Source: Arthrobacter sp. MYb214
GTDB lineage: Bacteria > Actinomycetota > Actinomycetes > Actinomycetales > Micrococcaceae
Length of the DNA stretch: 64,000 bases
Assembly: GCF_002979865.1 (NCBI RefSeq)
Contig: NZ_PCPZ01000001.1
Coordinates: forward strand, 558,001-622,000
Reading direction: 5' to 3'
Made by a program: the position numbers and the translations under genes. The notes beneath the pieces were generated by a model. The model saw nothing but the letters and a program-made list of their open reading frames with translations, did no database searches and was not told the origin of the DNA. Of this stretch, positions 19,619 to 28,861 are shown piece by piece. Within the stretch, counting starts at the first letter, position 1; every line of letters starts with the position of its first letter.

Positions 19619-21634
19619 CTAGTTGTTGTTGTCGCGGCTCTTGATGGCTTCAACGATGCGGGCTACCGCATCGTCGACTGGAACCTGGTTCTCCTGGCTG
19701 CCATCGCGGAAGCGGAAGGACACGGCGTTTGCATCGGCATCTTCGCCACCGGCGATGAGCACGAATGGAACCTTGTCCTTGGACGCGTTGCGGATCTTCT
19801 TCGGGAAGCGATCCGTCGAGTCATCCAGTTCCACGCGGACACCCTGCGCCTTGAGCTTGGCAACAACTTCACCGAGGTAGTCGTTGAAAGCCTCGGCCAC
19901 TGGGATCGCGCGAACCTGTACCGGCGAGAGCCATGCGGGGAAGGCACCTGCGTAGTGCTCGGTGAGCACGCCCAGGAAGCGCTCGATGGAACCGAACTTC
20001 GCAGCGTGGATCATCACTGGTTCCTGGCGGGAACCGTCGGCAGCCTGGTACTCCAAACCGAAGCGCGCTGGCTGGTTGAAGTCGTACTGCACGGTGCCCA
20101 TCTGCCAGGTACGGCCGATGGCATCCTTGGCCTGGACCGAGATCTTCGGACCGTAGAATGCGGCTCCGCCTGGGTCGGCAACCAGTTCGACGCCGGATTC
20201 GGTGGCGACGCGCTCCAGCACGGCGGTAGCTTCATCCCACTGCTCATCCGAGCCGATGAACTTGTCCGACTCCGGATCACGGGTGGACAGCTCCAGGTAG
20301 AAGTCGTCCATGCCGAAGTCGCGCAACAGCGAGAGCATGAAGTTCAGCAGGTGCTCAACCTCGGCCGGTGCCTGCTCCTTGGTGACGTAGGAGTGGCTGT
20401 CATCCTGGGAGAAACCTCGCACGCGGGTCAGGCCGTGGACCACGCCGGACTTCTCGTAGCGGTAGACGTGGCCGAATTCGAATAGGCGCAGCGGCAATTC
20501 ACGGTATGAACGTCCGCGGCCGCGGAAGATCAGGTTGTGCATCGGGCAGTTCATGGCCTTCAGGCGGTATTCCTGGCCCTGCTTGGTGATGTTGCCATCT
20601 TCATCGCGCTCTTCATCGATGTGCAGCGCCGGGAACATGGTGTCCGCGTAGTACGGCAGGTGGCCCGAGGTGTGGAACAGCCCATCCTTGGAGATGTGCG
20701 GGGTGCCCACGTACTGGAAGCCTTCTTCGACGTGGCGGTCGCGCACGTAGTCTTCCATTTCGCGCTTGATGATGCCGCCCTTGGGGTGGAACACCGGCAG
20801 GCCCGAGCCCAGCTCATCGGGGAACGAGAACAGGTCCAGTTCGGCACCGAGCTTGCGGTGGTCGCGGCGCTCGGCTTCGGCCAGGCGCTCCTGGTAGGCC
20901 TTCAGGTCGTCCTTGGTTGGCCATGCGGTGCCGTAGATGCGCTGCAGCTGCTTGTTCTTCTCGCTGCCCAGCCAGTAGGCGGCAGCCGAGCGGGTCAGCG
21001 CGTAGGCGTTCTTGATCAGCTTGGTGTTCGGCAGGTGCGGTCCGCGGCACAGGTCCTTCCAGACAGTGTCGCCGGACTTGCGGTCCACGTTGTCGTAGAT
21101 GGTGGTTTCGCCAGCGGCCACCTCAACGGTGACGCCTTCGCCGGAAGTGTCGGCGGAGTCGGCCTTGGCCAACAGCTCGCACTTGTATGGCTCGTTGGCC
21201 ATTTCAGCCTTGGCTTCCTCCGGGGAAACTTCGCGGCGGACAAAGAGCTGGTTCTGGTTGATGATCTTCTGCATCATCTTTTCCAGCTGCTTCAAGTCTT
21301 CTGGGGTGAATGGGTCCTCGACATCGAAGTCGAAGTAGAAACCGTCGGTGATGTAGGGGCCGATTCCCAGCTTGGAGTCCGGGCGCAGCTGCTGCACAGC
21401 CTGGGCCATCACGTGGGCAGTCGAGTGGCGCAGCACCTCCAATCCTTCTGGATCATTGATGGTTACGCGGGTGACAGTGGTTCCGGCTTCCAGTTCGCGG
21501 GCCAGGTCGCGCAATACGCCATCGACGTGCATGACAACCACGTCTTTATCGTTGGCAAAATGCTGCAGACCGGTCGTTCCCGCGTCCACCTGTACCTGCT
21601 CGCCGTCAATGGTGAGAGTCAGCTGCTCGCTCAT
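19619..21634 (-). CDS. thrS: Threonyl-tRNA synthetase
   Basis: Class II synthetase of 671 residues. An N-terminal TGS domain (1-65), an editing domain with [12 protein letters not shown], and the catalytic core with motif 2 region [22 protein letters not shown] and the zinc-site NCPMHNLIF are visible; the anticodon-binding domain follows ([17 protein letters not shown]). All major catalytic segments look intact. No T-box leader was recognised in the 120 bases before the start. Forms a unit with the HIT gene. Confidence 0.98.
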   Translation of the reverse strand: MSEQLTLTIDGEQVQVDAGTTGLQHFANDKDVVVMHVDGVLRDLARELEAGTTVTRVTINDPEGLEVLRHSTAHVMAQAVQQLRPDSKLGIGPYITDGFYFDFDVEDPFTPEDLKQLEKMMQKIINQNQLFVRREVSPEEAKAEMANEPYKCELLAKADSADTSGEGVTVEVAAGETTIYDNVDRKSGDTVWKDLCRGPHLPNTKLIKNAYALTRSAAAYWLGSEKNKQLQRIYGTAWPTKDDLKAYQERLAEAERRDHRKLGAELDLFSFPDELGSGLPVFHPKGGIIKREMEDYVRDRHVEEGFQYVGTPHISKDGLFHTSGHLPYYADTMFPALHIDEERDEDGNITKQGQEYRLKAMNCPMHNLIFRGRGRSYRELPLRLFEFGHVYRYEKSGVVHGLTRVRGFSQDDSHSYVTKEQAPAEVEHLLNFMLSLLRDFGMDDFYLELSTRDPESDKFIGSDEQWDEATAVLERVATESGVELVADPGGAAFYGPKISVQAKDAIGRTWQMGTVQYDFNQPARFGLEYQAADGSRQEPVMIHAAKFGSIERFLGVLTEHYAGAFPAWLSPVQVRAIPVAEAFNDYLGEVVAKLKAQGVRVELDDSTDRFPKKIRNASKDKVPFVLIAGGEDADANAVSFRFRDGSQENQVPVDDAVARIVEAIKSRDNNN

Positions 21635-21754
21635 GAGATCGGGTTCTACCTTTCAATCTGTGATGGCTTCATAGCTTGTGGCATACCTTGGCCACAGCCA
21701 GCCAGAATCCAGTTTAGTTCAGGACCCCACCTCAGCGTGCGTTTACCTCGGGTT

Positions 21755-22390
21755 TTACGAAGATTGATCGCCCTCTTGTGACTCGTTCAACAGCGAATCT
21801 GCGTTGAACAGGCTCATGACATGCCAGATTTCACGATCGCCCGCGGGCTGCGAACTGGTGACTTTGCCGTTTTTCAGATCCTCGCGGAAAGCCGGAATCA
21901 CTTCTTCCATGCGGCGCATGAGTTCGTCGCATTCATCTTGGGTAAGCATCAGGTTGCTCGTTTGCATCTGCGCTTTAATCTCCCCGGGCTCTTCGCCGCG
22001 ATAGTGCCTTTCTGCATGCCGAAGCGTCGCTTGCAGGCGGCGTTGCTCGTCATGGACCACTTGGCTGAGGTAGGCATCCATGGCCGTCCCGGTCTGGTCC
22101 TCCGGGCGCTCTCCCACTTTGCCGGTCGTATAGCCGCGAGCCGCAGGTTTCCATACGCGGTCACGCCTATCGCGCGCCAGTTCCGGAACTTCAACGATCA
22201 TGTCGGCTTTGGCCAGCTCACGCAGATGGAAACTGACCTTGTTCGCGGGTACGCCAAGAGCCTGCGCGAGGTCTGCCGCGCGTGCGGTTTCCATTGCCGA
22301 AAGCGCGTCAAGGATTTGCCGACGCAAGGGGTTTGCGATGGCCTTGAGCATGGGGGTGGTGAATGTGACCGGTGGCTCATGGTTGCTCAT
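21755..22390 (-). CDS. Winged-helix (ArsR-like) transcriptional regulator
   Basis: 211 residues from ATG 22390; a GTG two codons upstream is the alternative. Residues 10-75 form a winged helix (AIANPLRRQILDALSAMETARAADLAQAL, then NKVSFHLRELAKADMI), close to the HTH_20/ArsR type. The C-terminal two thirds are charged and helical and may sense a ligand or mediate dimerisation; no metal-binding Cys/His cluster. Minus-strand promoter elements TTGCGC (22428-22423) and TGCTAT, 17 bases apart, end about 9 bases before the start, so the message is probably (nearly) leaderless. Divergent from an MFS exporter across a perfect palindrome, which suggests local control of both. Confidence 0.88.
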   Translation of the reverse strand: MSNHEPPVTFTTPMLKAIANPLRRQILDALSAMETARAADLAQALGVPANKVSFHLRELAKADMIVEVPELARDRRDRVWKPAARGYTTGKVGERPEDQTGTAMDAYLSQVVHDEQRRLQATLRHAERHYRGEEPGEIKAQMQTSNLMLTQDECDELMRRMEEVIPAFREDLKNGKVTSSQPAGDREIWHVMSLFNADSLLNESQEGDQSS

Positions 22391-22411
22391 AAGCACAGCA
22401 TAGCAATCCCA

Positions 22412-22451
22412 CAAATAAAGTTGCGCAAATTCTATTGCGCAACTTTATTTG
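22412..22451. promoter_or_regulatory. Palindromic operator and divergent promoters of regulator/MFS pair
   Basis: Perfect 17-base inverted repeat, CAAATAAAGTTGCGCAA (22412-22428) and its complement (22435-22451), around a 6-base spacer. Each arm contains the self-palindrome TTGCGCAA. The TTGCGC halves also serve as -35 elements: plus strand 22435-22440 with -10 TATAGT at 22458-22463 (17-base spacer, ATG at 22471); minus strand 22428-22423 with -10 TGCTAT. A bound repressor would block both promoters. Binding by the adjacent regulator is inferred. Confidence 0.8.
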
Positions 22452-22470
22452 CGAATCTATAGTTGGTGCC

Positions 22471-23838
22471 ATGACCAGCATCCAGGCCAACGATCCATCA
22501 GGCACCACAGCGATTATCACGGAGCCTTTGCCGCCTTTGCGCGTGCAGCGCAACTACCGGATGTGGCTGCTGGCGGACTCAACGGCTTTGCTGTCGGGCA
22601 GTATTTACGGGTTCATCTTTCCTTTGATCTTGCTGTCCGCTACGGGGTCCCCGGTTTTGGCCGGAACCCTGGCCGCAGTGGGAATGGCAGCACGGGCGAG
22701 CGTAATTTTGGCCGGCGGAGCCATGGCGGATCGTACCGACAAGGCTCGGATGATTCTCATAGGAAGTTTCGCCGGTGCTGCAATCACGGCAGCCATGGCC
22801 CTGGGCAGCAGCGTCGGTTCACTGCCGGTTGCCTCCTTATGCCTTGCCCACATCCTTATGGAACTGCGCGGCGGGTACTTTGGGTCGACAACTAATGCCG
22901 CCCTAAAGGATCTTGTACACCCCAAACAGCTCGGCCGTGCGATGGCGGCGAATCAAGGCCGCGACTCGGTGCTGATGCTCGGCTCCGCTCCCCTGGGCGG
23001 CGTGCTTCTGGGATTAGGCGGTGGCATTGCCCTGCTCATCGTCAGTGTCCTGAATCTGATCGCTGCGGCCAGTGGATTTGCACTGCGTCGTCCATTGCGG
23101 GCAGCCAAGCTATCTGGGCAAGATTCCAATGGCACCAGCAATGATTCCGAAGAGAAAGTGGCCCACGGAATTCTGGCAGGCATGCACTGGTGCTTTTCCC
23201 GGCCACAGCTGCGCGCTCTGCTGATTTTGATTACGGTCGTCAACATCGGCGTCAACGGGCTGATGACAACGCTGATCTACGGACTTCAACAGCGTTCCGA
23301 AGAACCCTGGGTTATCGGGTTAACTTCTACCTTCATGGGCGCTGGAATGCTGCTCGGATCGTTGGTCGCAACGAAGCTCATCGATAAATTCCGCAGTGGT
23401 TTACTGACCTGCACCTGTCTCACCATTTTGGGTGTAGCCATGCTGCTCATCGGGTTTAATACGAACCTGCTCTGGATGGGGACCATGCTGATGATCAGCT
23501 TCCTCAGCGTTCCAGCTCTCAACGCTGCGGTGGGTGGATACTTCATGGCCTCCATTCCGAAGCAAATGTCTGGGCGCGCTAATTCCCTAATCACCTTTAT
23601 GGCACTGGCCGCTTTGCCCTTATCTCCGCTGCTTACCGGATTTGGTCTGGAATCGGTCGGCATGGGACCAACGCTGATATTTTTCGGGGCATTCGTTTCC
23701 TTAGCAGCAGTCTTGGCCTGGCTCTCACCGCAGGTACGGCGCATACCCCGTCCTGAGCATTGGATGGCGGCATCGCCCGAACTCACCAGCGCATCCGCCC
23801 CTCAACAATCCCCCGCCCCAGCGGCCTCCACCGAATAG
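22471..23838 (+). CDS. MFS transporter
   Basis: 455 residues, about 12 membrane segments, with the loop 2-3 signature GGAMADRTDKARM (cytoplasmic Asp/Arg motif) and a long central loop (about 215-240). Resembles drug or metabolite exporters rather than sugar importers; substrate unknown. The first ATG at 22435 lies within the operator, so ATG 22471 (MTSIQANDPSG) was chosen; it is 8 bases after the -10 element TATAGT, i.e. leaderless. Divergent from its presumed repressor; its stop codon overlaps the ribosome binding site of a small gene. Confidence 0.9.
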   Translation: MTSIQANDPSGTTAIITEPLPPLRVQRNYRMWLLADSTALLSGSIYGFIFPLILLSATGSPVLAGTLAAVGMAARASVILAGGAMADRTDKARMILIGSFAGAAITAAMALGSSVGSLPVASLCLAHILMELRGGYFGSTTNAALKDLVHPKQLGRAMAANQGRDSVLMLGSAPLGGVLLGLGGGIALLIVSVLNLIAAASGFALRRPLRAAKLSGQDSNGTSNDSEEKVAHGILAGMHWCFSRPQLRALLILITVVNIGVNGLMTTLIYGLQQRSEEPWVIGLTSTFMGAGMLLGSLVATKLIDKFRSGLLTCTCLTILGVAMLLIGFNTNLLWMGTMLMISFLSVPALNAAVGGYFMASIPKQMSGRANSLITFMALAALPLSPLLTGFGLESVGMGPTLIFFGAFVSLAAVLAWLSPQVRRIPRPEHWMAASPELTSASAPQQSPAPAASTE

Positions 23839-23849
23839 GAGTATCCAAA

Positions 23850-24026
23850 GTGAATTCCGATCCCACGTCGCCCAGCGATTTCCGGCTCAAGCGATCAGCC
23901 CGGAAGCGAATCTTCAGCAGCGAAAAAAGATACCGCCATGCTTCTGCATTGACGCACCAAGCCGACGATGCAATTGCCCAGGCGAGGTATCAAGCGCTGC
24001 GCAACGAGCAATGGATCTATCTATAA
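23850..24026 (+). CDS. Small basic protein coupled to the MFS gene
   Basis: 58 residues from GTG 23850, preceded by AGGAG (overlapping the MFS stop codon) at good spacing. Rich in Arg/Ser/Ala, ending in QALRNEQWIYL; no membrane segment. The central YRHASALTHQADDAIAQARYQ looks helical. No family recognised. The tight coupling argues that it is translated; the function is unknown. The sequence AAGGAGG at its very end is not followed by a good start codon. Confidence 0.5.
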   Translation: MNSDPTSPSDFRLKRSARKRIFSSEKRYRHASALTHQADDAIAQARYQALRNEQWIYL

Positions 24027-24097
24027 GGAGGCAGGAAAAGTCTTGGAAGATCCGCAAACCCATGGCTTTCATTTTCAACCCCTCCTACCCTAGTAAT

Positions 24098-24538
24098 ATG
24101 AACAAACCGGCCCCACCTGTCATCAGTGCCATTACCCTCGGAGTGCGCGATGTCGGTGCTTCCACGAAGTTCTACACCGAGGGCCTGGGGTTTGAGCTGG
24201 TCCAGCCAGCTCACCCGGAAATCGCTTTTGTCCGTGCCGGCTATGGCTTGATGCTCGCCCTCTGGGATGTGAAGCAGATGCCCAGCGAGTACGGCGACGT
24301 CGGGCACAGCCAGCTGGCGCCACCGATCTCACTGGGACACAACGTGCACTCTGACGCAGAAGTGGACCGACACTACCGGCGAGCGCTGGATGCGGGAGCG
24401 ACTTCTGTCACCGAACCGACGGTGCAGCCGTGGGGCGGCAAGAGTGCCTGTGTGGCTGATCCGGATGGCTTCCGCTGGGATTTTGTGCACAACCCGTCAT
24501 TTGTCGTCGACGCCGATGGGCATGTTTCCTCGGTTTGA
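24098..24538 (+). CDS. VOC (glyoxalase/bleomycin-resistance) family protein
   Basis: 146 residues of the vicinal oxygen chelate fold: ISAITLGVRDVGASTKFYTEGLGFEL at the start, HNVHSDAEVDRHYRRALDAGA, then WGGKSACVADPDGFRWDFVHNPSF. Single betaalphabetabetabeta pair, so it would dimerise. The start at 24098 follows -10 like TACCCT by 6 bases and has no ribosome binding site, suggesting a leaderless message; ATG 24062 is an in-frame alternative. Reaction unknown. Confidence 0.88.
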   Translation: MNKPAPPVISAITLGVRDVGASTKFYTEGLGFELVQPAHPEIAFVRAGYGLMLALWDVKQMPSEYGDVGHSQLAPPISLGHNVHSDAEVDRHYRRALDAGATSVTEPTVQPWGGKSACVADPDGFRWDFVHNPSFVVDADGHVSSV

Positions 24539-24544
24539 GAATTA

Positions 24545-24958
24545 TCAGTTTTCAGTGATCTTCCTTGATGGTTCCCGTTCAGGCCAGGGTTCATAGGTAC
24601 TAATTTGCCCAGGCTCATCACTAGTGCCTGCAAAGCAGCAGGTCTTCGCTGCGAAATGGTCGATGGCGTCCTTAACGCTGAGGAATGGAATAGCCGGCGC
24701 CCCAAAGGGCTCTTCGTACCAAAGTTGGACGCATGCTCCGTTGCGTACTTCGATTTCTGCGTCCATGCCCTTGAAGAGGACTTTGGCTCCACGAATGAGC
24801 GCATCTTCGGCCTCCCAGGACGTATCTTCATCGAAGTAGATGAAGTCGTAGTCACGAATTCCTCTTTGCGGATCTTTGCCTTCGAGCACGTTCCAAACTG
24901 TTTGGGATAGTGCACCTGCAGTGAGCCACCAATCATCTGCGCTTACGCCCGTTCTCCC
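24545..24958 (-). pseudogene. Nucleotidyltransferase family (COG3575) remnant
   Basis: Reading from 24958 leftwards the frame gives ADDWWLTAGALSQTVWNVLEG, GIRDYDFIYFDEDTSWEAED and VRNGACVQLWYEEPFG, matching the COG3575 nucleotidyltransferase-like family almost from its active region. But a TGA stands directly upstream (about 24967) and no ATG, GTG or TTG occurs before the conserved WWLTAGAL block; the first usable start (GTG 24889) lies inside it. The C-terminus (YEPWPEREPSRKITEN) also departs from the family's usual APFGLDDLF end. I read it as a gene truncated at the 5' end and probably altered at the 3' end. Confidence 0.6.
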
Positions 24959-25028
24959 CTCACATCAGGTATCTCTCCTATTGGACCCGATGTATCTGTT
25001 AGGTAAACCCTGTCAGCGAACTAGCTCA

Positions 25029-28000
25029 TCAGGCCCCTCTCTGGTCCAGGCCTTCAGCTTCCATCCGTTTGGCAAGTTCCCCGACACTTTCGATCTTGCG
25101 TGCTCCCTCGCCGAGGTTTGGCCGATAGCTTGGTTGCGGCCGGGTGAGCTCCGCGAGGTAGCCTGCAGCAGGCAGGGTCTCCGGCTGATGCAGGTCCCAG
25201 GCGTTCAGCGCTTGGAGGGAGATGCCGCGCGGTCCGGTACGGCGTGTGACCCCGTGGATGAGCAGCATGCGTGTGGAGAAGAGCAAGGGCGCTGTGCGCT
25301 GCTGCGTGTCATCGAAGAAGGTGGCGTCGATGCAGCCAGTCCCATCATCCACGGAAATGAAGACCACACGCTTGCCTCCGCGCATGGGAGGAGTCTGAGT
25401 GGCCACCCGTACCCCGGCGACCAGAACTTCGGTTCCGTTGCGCAGGTGCAGCAGCTCGGCTGCCTGCGTAATGGGCAGGTGCGCCAGCCGTTGGCGGTAC
25501 GAGGTGATCAGATGCTCGCTGGCGTCCAGATGCATGAGGTCCAATTCGGTACGTACTACTTCCGCGGGATCCAGTGCTTTGCCGGTCTGGTCGATATATT
25601 CGATCTGCCCCAGATCCAGGGCAAGTTGTCCGGGTCCCGGCCGGTATTTGGCCGGAAGGGAGCTGTGCGCCATGGATTGCGTGTGGGCGATCGTGTCGGC
25701 ACGGGAGGTCCCGGACAATAGGGAATCGAACACTCCGAGCGCTGCAAGGTTCTGGTAGGTGCGTCGCGAGAGTCCTGCGCGGGCGCGGACATCGGCGAGG
25801 TGCTCATAGGGCTGGCCTGCGACCAGGCGTTGCACTTCGCGTTCGCTCATCTGGTGGATGTCGCGGAAGGCCAGGCGGATTCCATAGCGCCCAGGGCGCA
25901 GCGAGCTGGGTGCGCGGGGCACCACAGGAACCTTCGCTGGAGCGGATTCGAATATTCGTTCGACTCGGTAGTGCCCGGTGGATCGGTTGATATCCAGCGG
26001 GAGGATGGGAACGCCCATTCTGCGTGCTTCGGAGACCAGCAGCCGCTTGGGGTACATGCCCGGGTCGTGCTCCCAGATCCCGGCAAGGAAAGCTTCGGGG
26101 TGGTGCGCCTTGAGCCAGGCCGAGTGGTAGGTAGGTACGGCAAAGGCAGCCCCGTGGGCCTTGCAGAAGCCGAAGGAGCCGAAGCCGGAGAGCACCTCCC
26201 AGACTTGGTCAATGGTTTCCTGGCTATAACCGCGTTTGGCCGCCTCGGCGCGCACATACTTCTCTACGGCTGGTTCCTTCTCCGGGTTGCCCAGCAGGCG
26301 CCGGTAGACATCGGCCATGCCCAATCCGCATCCGGTGAGCACATCAAGCATGCGCAGCACCTGTTCATGGAAGACGGTCACCCCGTGGGTTTCGGCGAGC
26401 GCCGGAATCAGATCCTCGTGCAGGTATTGGGCAGGGGCGAATCCGTGGCGGTGCTCCAGGTAGGGCTTGACCATATTCGACTGCATGGGACCCGGGCGGA
26501 ACAGGGAAATATCGATGATCAGGTCGTTGAATTCGCGGGGCGCGAGCTTGCCGATCAGTTCGCGCTGCCCCGGGGATTCGATCTGGAAGCAGCCCAGCGT
26601 ATGGGTGGAGCGGATCAATTCGAAAGTGGGTTCGTCATCCAGTGGCACCCTGGACAGGTCTATCGCTCCGGTAGCGGAGATATAGCTGTCGTCGGCGTGC
26701 CCTCCGGCGCGGGCGGCCGCTTGCTTATCCGGGTGCATGCGGGCGATCTCCTCGAGCGTGTAGGCGATGGCCGATTGCATGCGCACACCGAGCACGTCGA
26801 GCTTGATCAAGCCCATCAGGTCCATGTCGTGCTTGTCGAACTGGCTCATCTGCAGTCCGATGCCCGAGGGCTGGACCGGGGTGCGGTCCAGCAGGCTCGC
26901 GTCGGAGAGGATCACCCCGCAGGGGTGCATGGAGATATGGCGAGGCAGCCGGTCGAGGCGCTCGGTAGCGTCGATGAGGATATCGAGCTGGGTGTCATCG
27001 GTAATGCGTTCTGCCAATGCGGCCAGCTCCGGCTTCTCGGTGAGCGCTTCGCGGAAAGAGGATGCGGAGAAGCGCCAGAGTTGCTTCGCGATCTCATCTA
27101 CCTGTTCCTGCTCTACCCCGAGGGCGGCTCCTGCATCACGGACCGCGCCGCGCGCACGGTAGGCGTTCTGCATGCTCATCAGGCTGACGCGCTCTTCCCC
27201 GAAGCTGGAGAAGATCTCGCGGTAGATCTCGTGGCGGCGTGCGGATTCCACGTCGATGTCGATATCCGGCAGGGTGGTGCGGGTATCGGAGAGGAAGCGT
27301 TCGAACACCAGGTCGTGGGCCAGCGGGTTCACCTGGCTGATGCCCAGCAGGTAGTTCACCAGCGAGGAAGCACCGGAGCCGCGGGCTGCCACGCGGATTC
27401 CCATGCCGGTGATCAGCTTGACGGTTTCGGCGACGGTCAGGAAATACCCGGCGAAGTCCAGCCGGTCGATCACCCCGAGTTCCAGAGCCAGCTGTCTTTC
27501 AATGAGGCTGGGATTGGCGTGCGGCAAGAGCCCAGGCACCGCTGCATGGACTCGCTCGGTGAGTTCTTGCATGGCCGGACGGTGCAGGCCGATGATCTTC
27601 GCTTCGGGGATCACCGGCTTCTTCCATCCGAGATCGGCTACCGGGTCTGCCGCCGCCCATTCGGCGAGCGCTTCAGTTTCCCGCAAAAGCTGTTGCGCCC
27701 AGCTTTTTTCGGTGGCTTGGCCGATCTCTTTGGCCAGCTGGCGCATCTCTTGCGGGGTTTTCAGCCACCCTTGGCCATTGGGTTGGCAGGAGTCCAGGTT
27801 CTTCAGGCTATGCAGGGCGCGCGCTGAGTCCAGGATGTCTGCGGTGACCGCCCCGTCGGGGTCTACGTAGCGTACGGCATTGGTGAGCACGGCCTTGATC
27901 CCCCGCTCTTGGGCGTACCGCAGCAAGCGGGCTGCTTCACCGAGGCTGTAGCGCGATCCAGGACTGGACAGGTGCGTGGTGATTTCCACTCGCAGCATCT

Positions 28001-28484
28001 TTCCCACCCGGTTTTTCCAGTCGCCCATGAGGGTGCGCGCTTGGGTGTATTTTCCCTTGAGGATCGCTCTGGCCACATCGGATTCGCCGCCGAGCAGGAT
28101 TATCAGGTTGCTGCTTCGGCCTAGTTCCGCAATCTGCCGGGCGCTCAGTCCGGGAACGCCATGAGCCGTGCCGTGCGCGAGGGTAATTGCCCGGCATAAT
28201 GCCGCGTAGCCAGCTCCTGCGCAGCCTCCGCGGGCCAGCAGGGTGATTCTTCCAAGGGTTTCCCCGGAGGCATCGAGCACCGCGAGGTTGACTCCGAGGA
28301 TCGGCGCCAGCCCTTCAGCCATGCAGGCCGCCACGTGCTTGACCGCGCCATATAGCCCGTCCCGGTCGGTCAGCGCCAGCATCTGCGCGCCGTGCGCTTT
28401 GGCTGCTTGCGCCAGGGCGCGCGGGTGTGACACCCCGTAGTGGGCGCTATAGGAAGAACTGACGTTCAAATGGGTGAAGCTCAT
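25029..28484 (-). CDS. dnaE2: Error-prone DNA polymerase III alpha subunit (DnaE2/ImuC)
   Basis: Translesion polymerase of the SOS mutasome, 1151 residues. N-terminal PHP domain (MSFTHLNVSSSYSAHYG, ALTDRDGLYGAVKH), polymerase palm with PDIDIDVES (two catalytic Asp, near residue 410) and the third Asp region LGVRMQSAIAYTLEEI; an OB fold near the C-terminus (GVRVATQTPPMRGGKRVVFISVDDGTGCIDATFF). The DnaE2-type IESPGQRELIGKL stretch separates it from replicative DnaE1. It lies downstream of a DUF6504 gene behind a LexA box. The usual partner genes imuA' and imuB are absent from this window. Confidence 0.96.
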   Translation of the reverse strand: MSFTHLNVSSSYSAHYGVSHPRALAQAAKAHGAQMLALTDRDGLYGAVKHVAACMAEGLAPILGVNLAVLDASGETLGRITLLARGGCAGAGYAALCRAITLAHGTAHGVPGLSARQIAELGRSSNLIILLGGESDVARAILKGKYTQARTLMGDWKNRVGKMLRVEITTHLSSPGSRYSLGEAARLLRYAQERGIKAVLTNAVRYVDPDGAVTADILDSARALHSLKNLDSCQPNGQGWLKTPQEMRQLAKEIGQATEKSWAQQLLRETEALAEWAAADPVADLGWKKPVIPEAKIIGLHRPAMQELTERVHAAVPGLLPHANPSLIERQLALELGVIDRLDFAGYFLTVAETVKLITGMGIRVAARGSGASSLVNYLLGISQVNPLAHDLVFERFLSDTRTTLPDIDIDVESARRHEIYREIFSSFGEERVSLMSMQNAYRARGAVRDAGAALGVEQEQVDEIAKQLWRFSASSFREALTEKPELAALAERITDDTQLDILIDATERLDRLPRHISMHPCGVILSDASLLDRTPVQPSGIGLQMSQFDKHDMDLMGLIKLDVLGVRMQSAIAYTLEEIARMHPDKQAAARAGGHADDSYISATGAIDLSRVPLDDEPTFELIRSTHTLGCFQIESPGQRELIGKLAPREFNDLIIDISLFRPGPMQSNMVKPYLEHRHGFAPAQYLHEDLIPALAETHGVTVFHEQVLRMLDVLTGCGLGMADVYRRLLGNPEKEPAVEKYVRAEAAKRGYSQETIDQVWEVLSGFGSFGFCKAHGAAFAVPTYHSAWLKAHHPEAFLAGIWEHDPGMYPKRLLVSEARRMGVPILPLDINRSTGHYRVERIFESAPAKVPVVPRAPSSLRPGRYGIRLAFRDIHQMSEREVQRLVAGQPYEHLADVRARAGLSRRTYQNLAALGVFDSLLSGTSRADTIAHTQSMAHSSLPAKYRPGPGQLALDLGQIEYIDQTGKALDPAEVVRTELDLMHLDASEHLITSYRQRLAHLPITQAAELLHLRNGTEVLVAGVRVATQTPPMRGGKRVVFISVDDGTGCIDATFFDDTQQRTAPLLFSTRMLLIHGVTRRTGPRGISLQALNAWDLHQPETLPAAGYLAELTRPQPSYRPNLGEGARKIESVGELAKRMEAEGLDQRGA

Positions 28485-28520
28485 TGCAGCCCTTCGAAGA
28501 TATGTTCCCCTGCCGTCAGC

Positions 28521-28835
28521 CTAGGCGCTGCGGGCCAGGGAGTCATACACACGCACCAGCCGCCAGCGTTCGGTTTGCGGATCAAAGCTCACGTCGACGC
28601 TGTGCACCTGCTGGGGTCCGCGCACCGCAACCAGCTGCAGCAGCCACATCTCATAGTCAGCCATTCCTGCGCCGATTCCACGCGGAATCCGCAGGTTTTC
28701 GTCCCACCATTTGCGGCGCTCGAACCAGCGTTGAGGCTCGGCAACCAGGCGATAGTCCTGCCCCTGCCACCTCACGCGCAACGGCATTCCGTTCGCCGCA
28801 CGGGCAACCTCGATTGACTCGGTGAACATCCCCAC
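28521..28835 (-). CDS. DUF6504-like protein of the SOS mutasome operon
   Basis: 104 residues from GTG 28835, which has AAGGAG seven bases upstream; ATG two codons later is less well placed. Contains LRVRWQGQDYRLV, WWDENLRIPRGIG and a C-terminal SFDPQTERWRLVRVYD, the pattern I recall for DUF6504, a small actinobacterial protein commonly found between a Y-family polymerase (ImuB) and DnaE2. Function unknown. Thirty-six bases separate it from dnaE2, and a LexA box lies over its promoter. Confidence 0.8.
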   Translation of the reverse strand: MGMFTESIEVARAANGMPLRVRWQGQDYRLVAEPQRWFERRKWWDENLRIPRGIGAGMADYEMWLLQLVAVRGPQQVHSVDVSFDPQTERWRLVRVYDSLARSA

Positions 28836-28861
28836 GTGTGCACTCCTTACCTAGTAGAACC

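Noticed and set aside
21635-21754. T-box leader for thrS
   Set aside because: Only 120 bases, without specifier loop, AGGUGG-type T-box sequence or antiterminator stem that I could find.
20537-21781. 414-codon plus-strand open frame
   Set aside because: Antisense to thrS, which is complete with all class II motifs.
24373-24936. 187-codon minus-strand frame opposite the VOC gene
   Set aside because: Runs through the VOC gene in antisense and through the nucleotidyltransferase remnant in the wrong frame; the other frame carries the real family signal.
25800-27827. 675-codon plus-strand open frame
   Set aside because: Antisense to dnaE2, whose catalytic motifs are intact; high third-position GC creates long open frames on the opposite strand.
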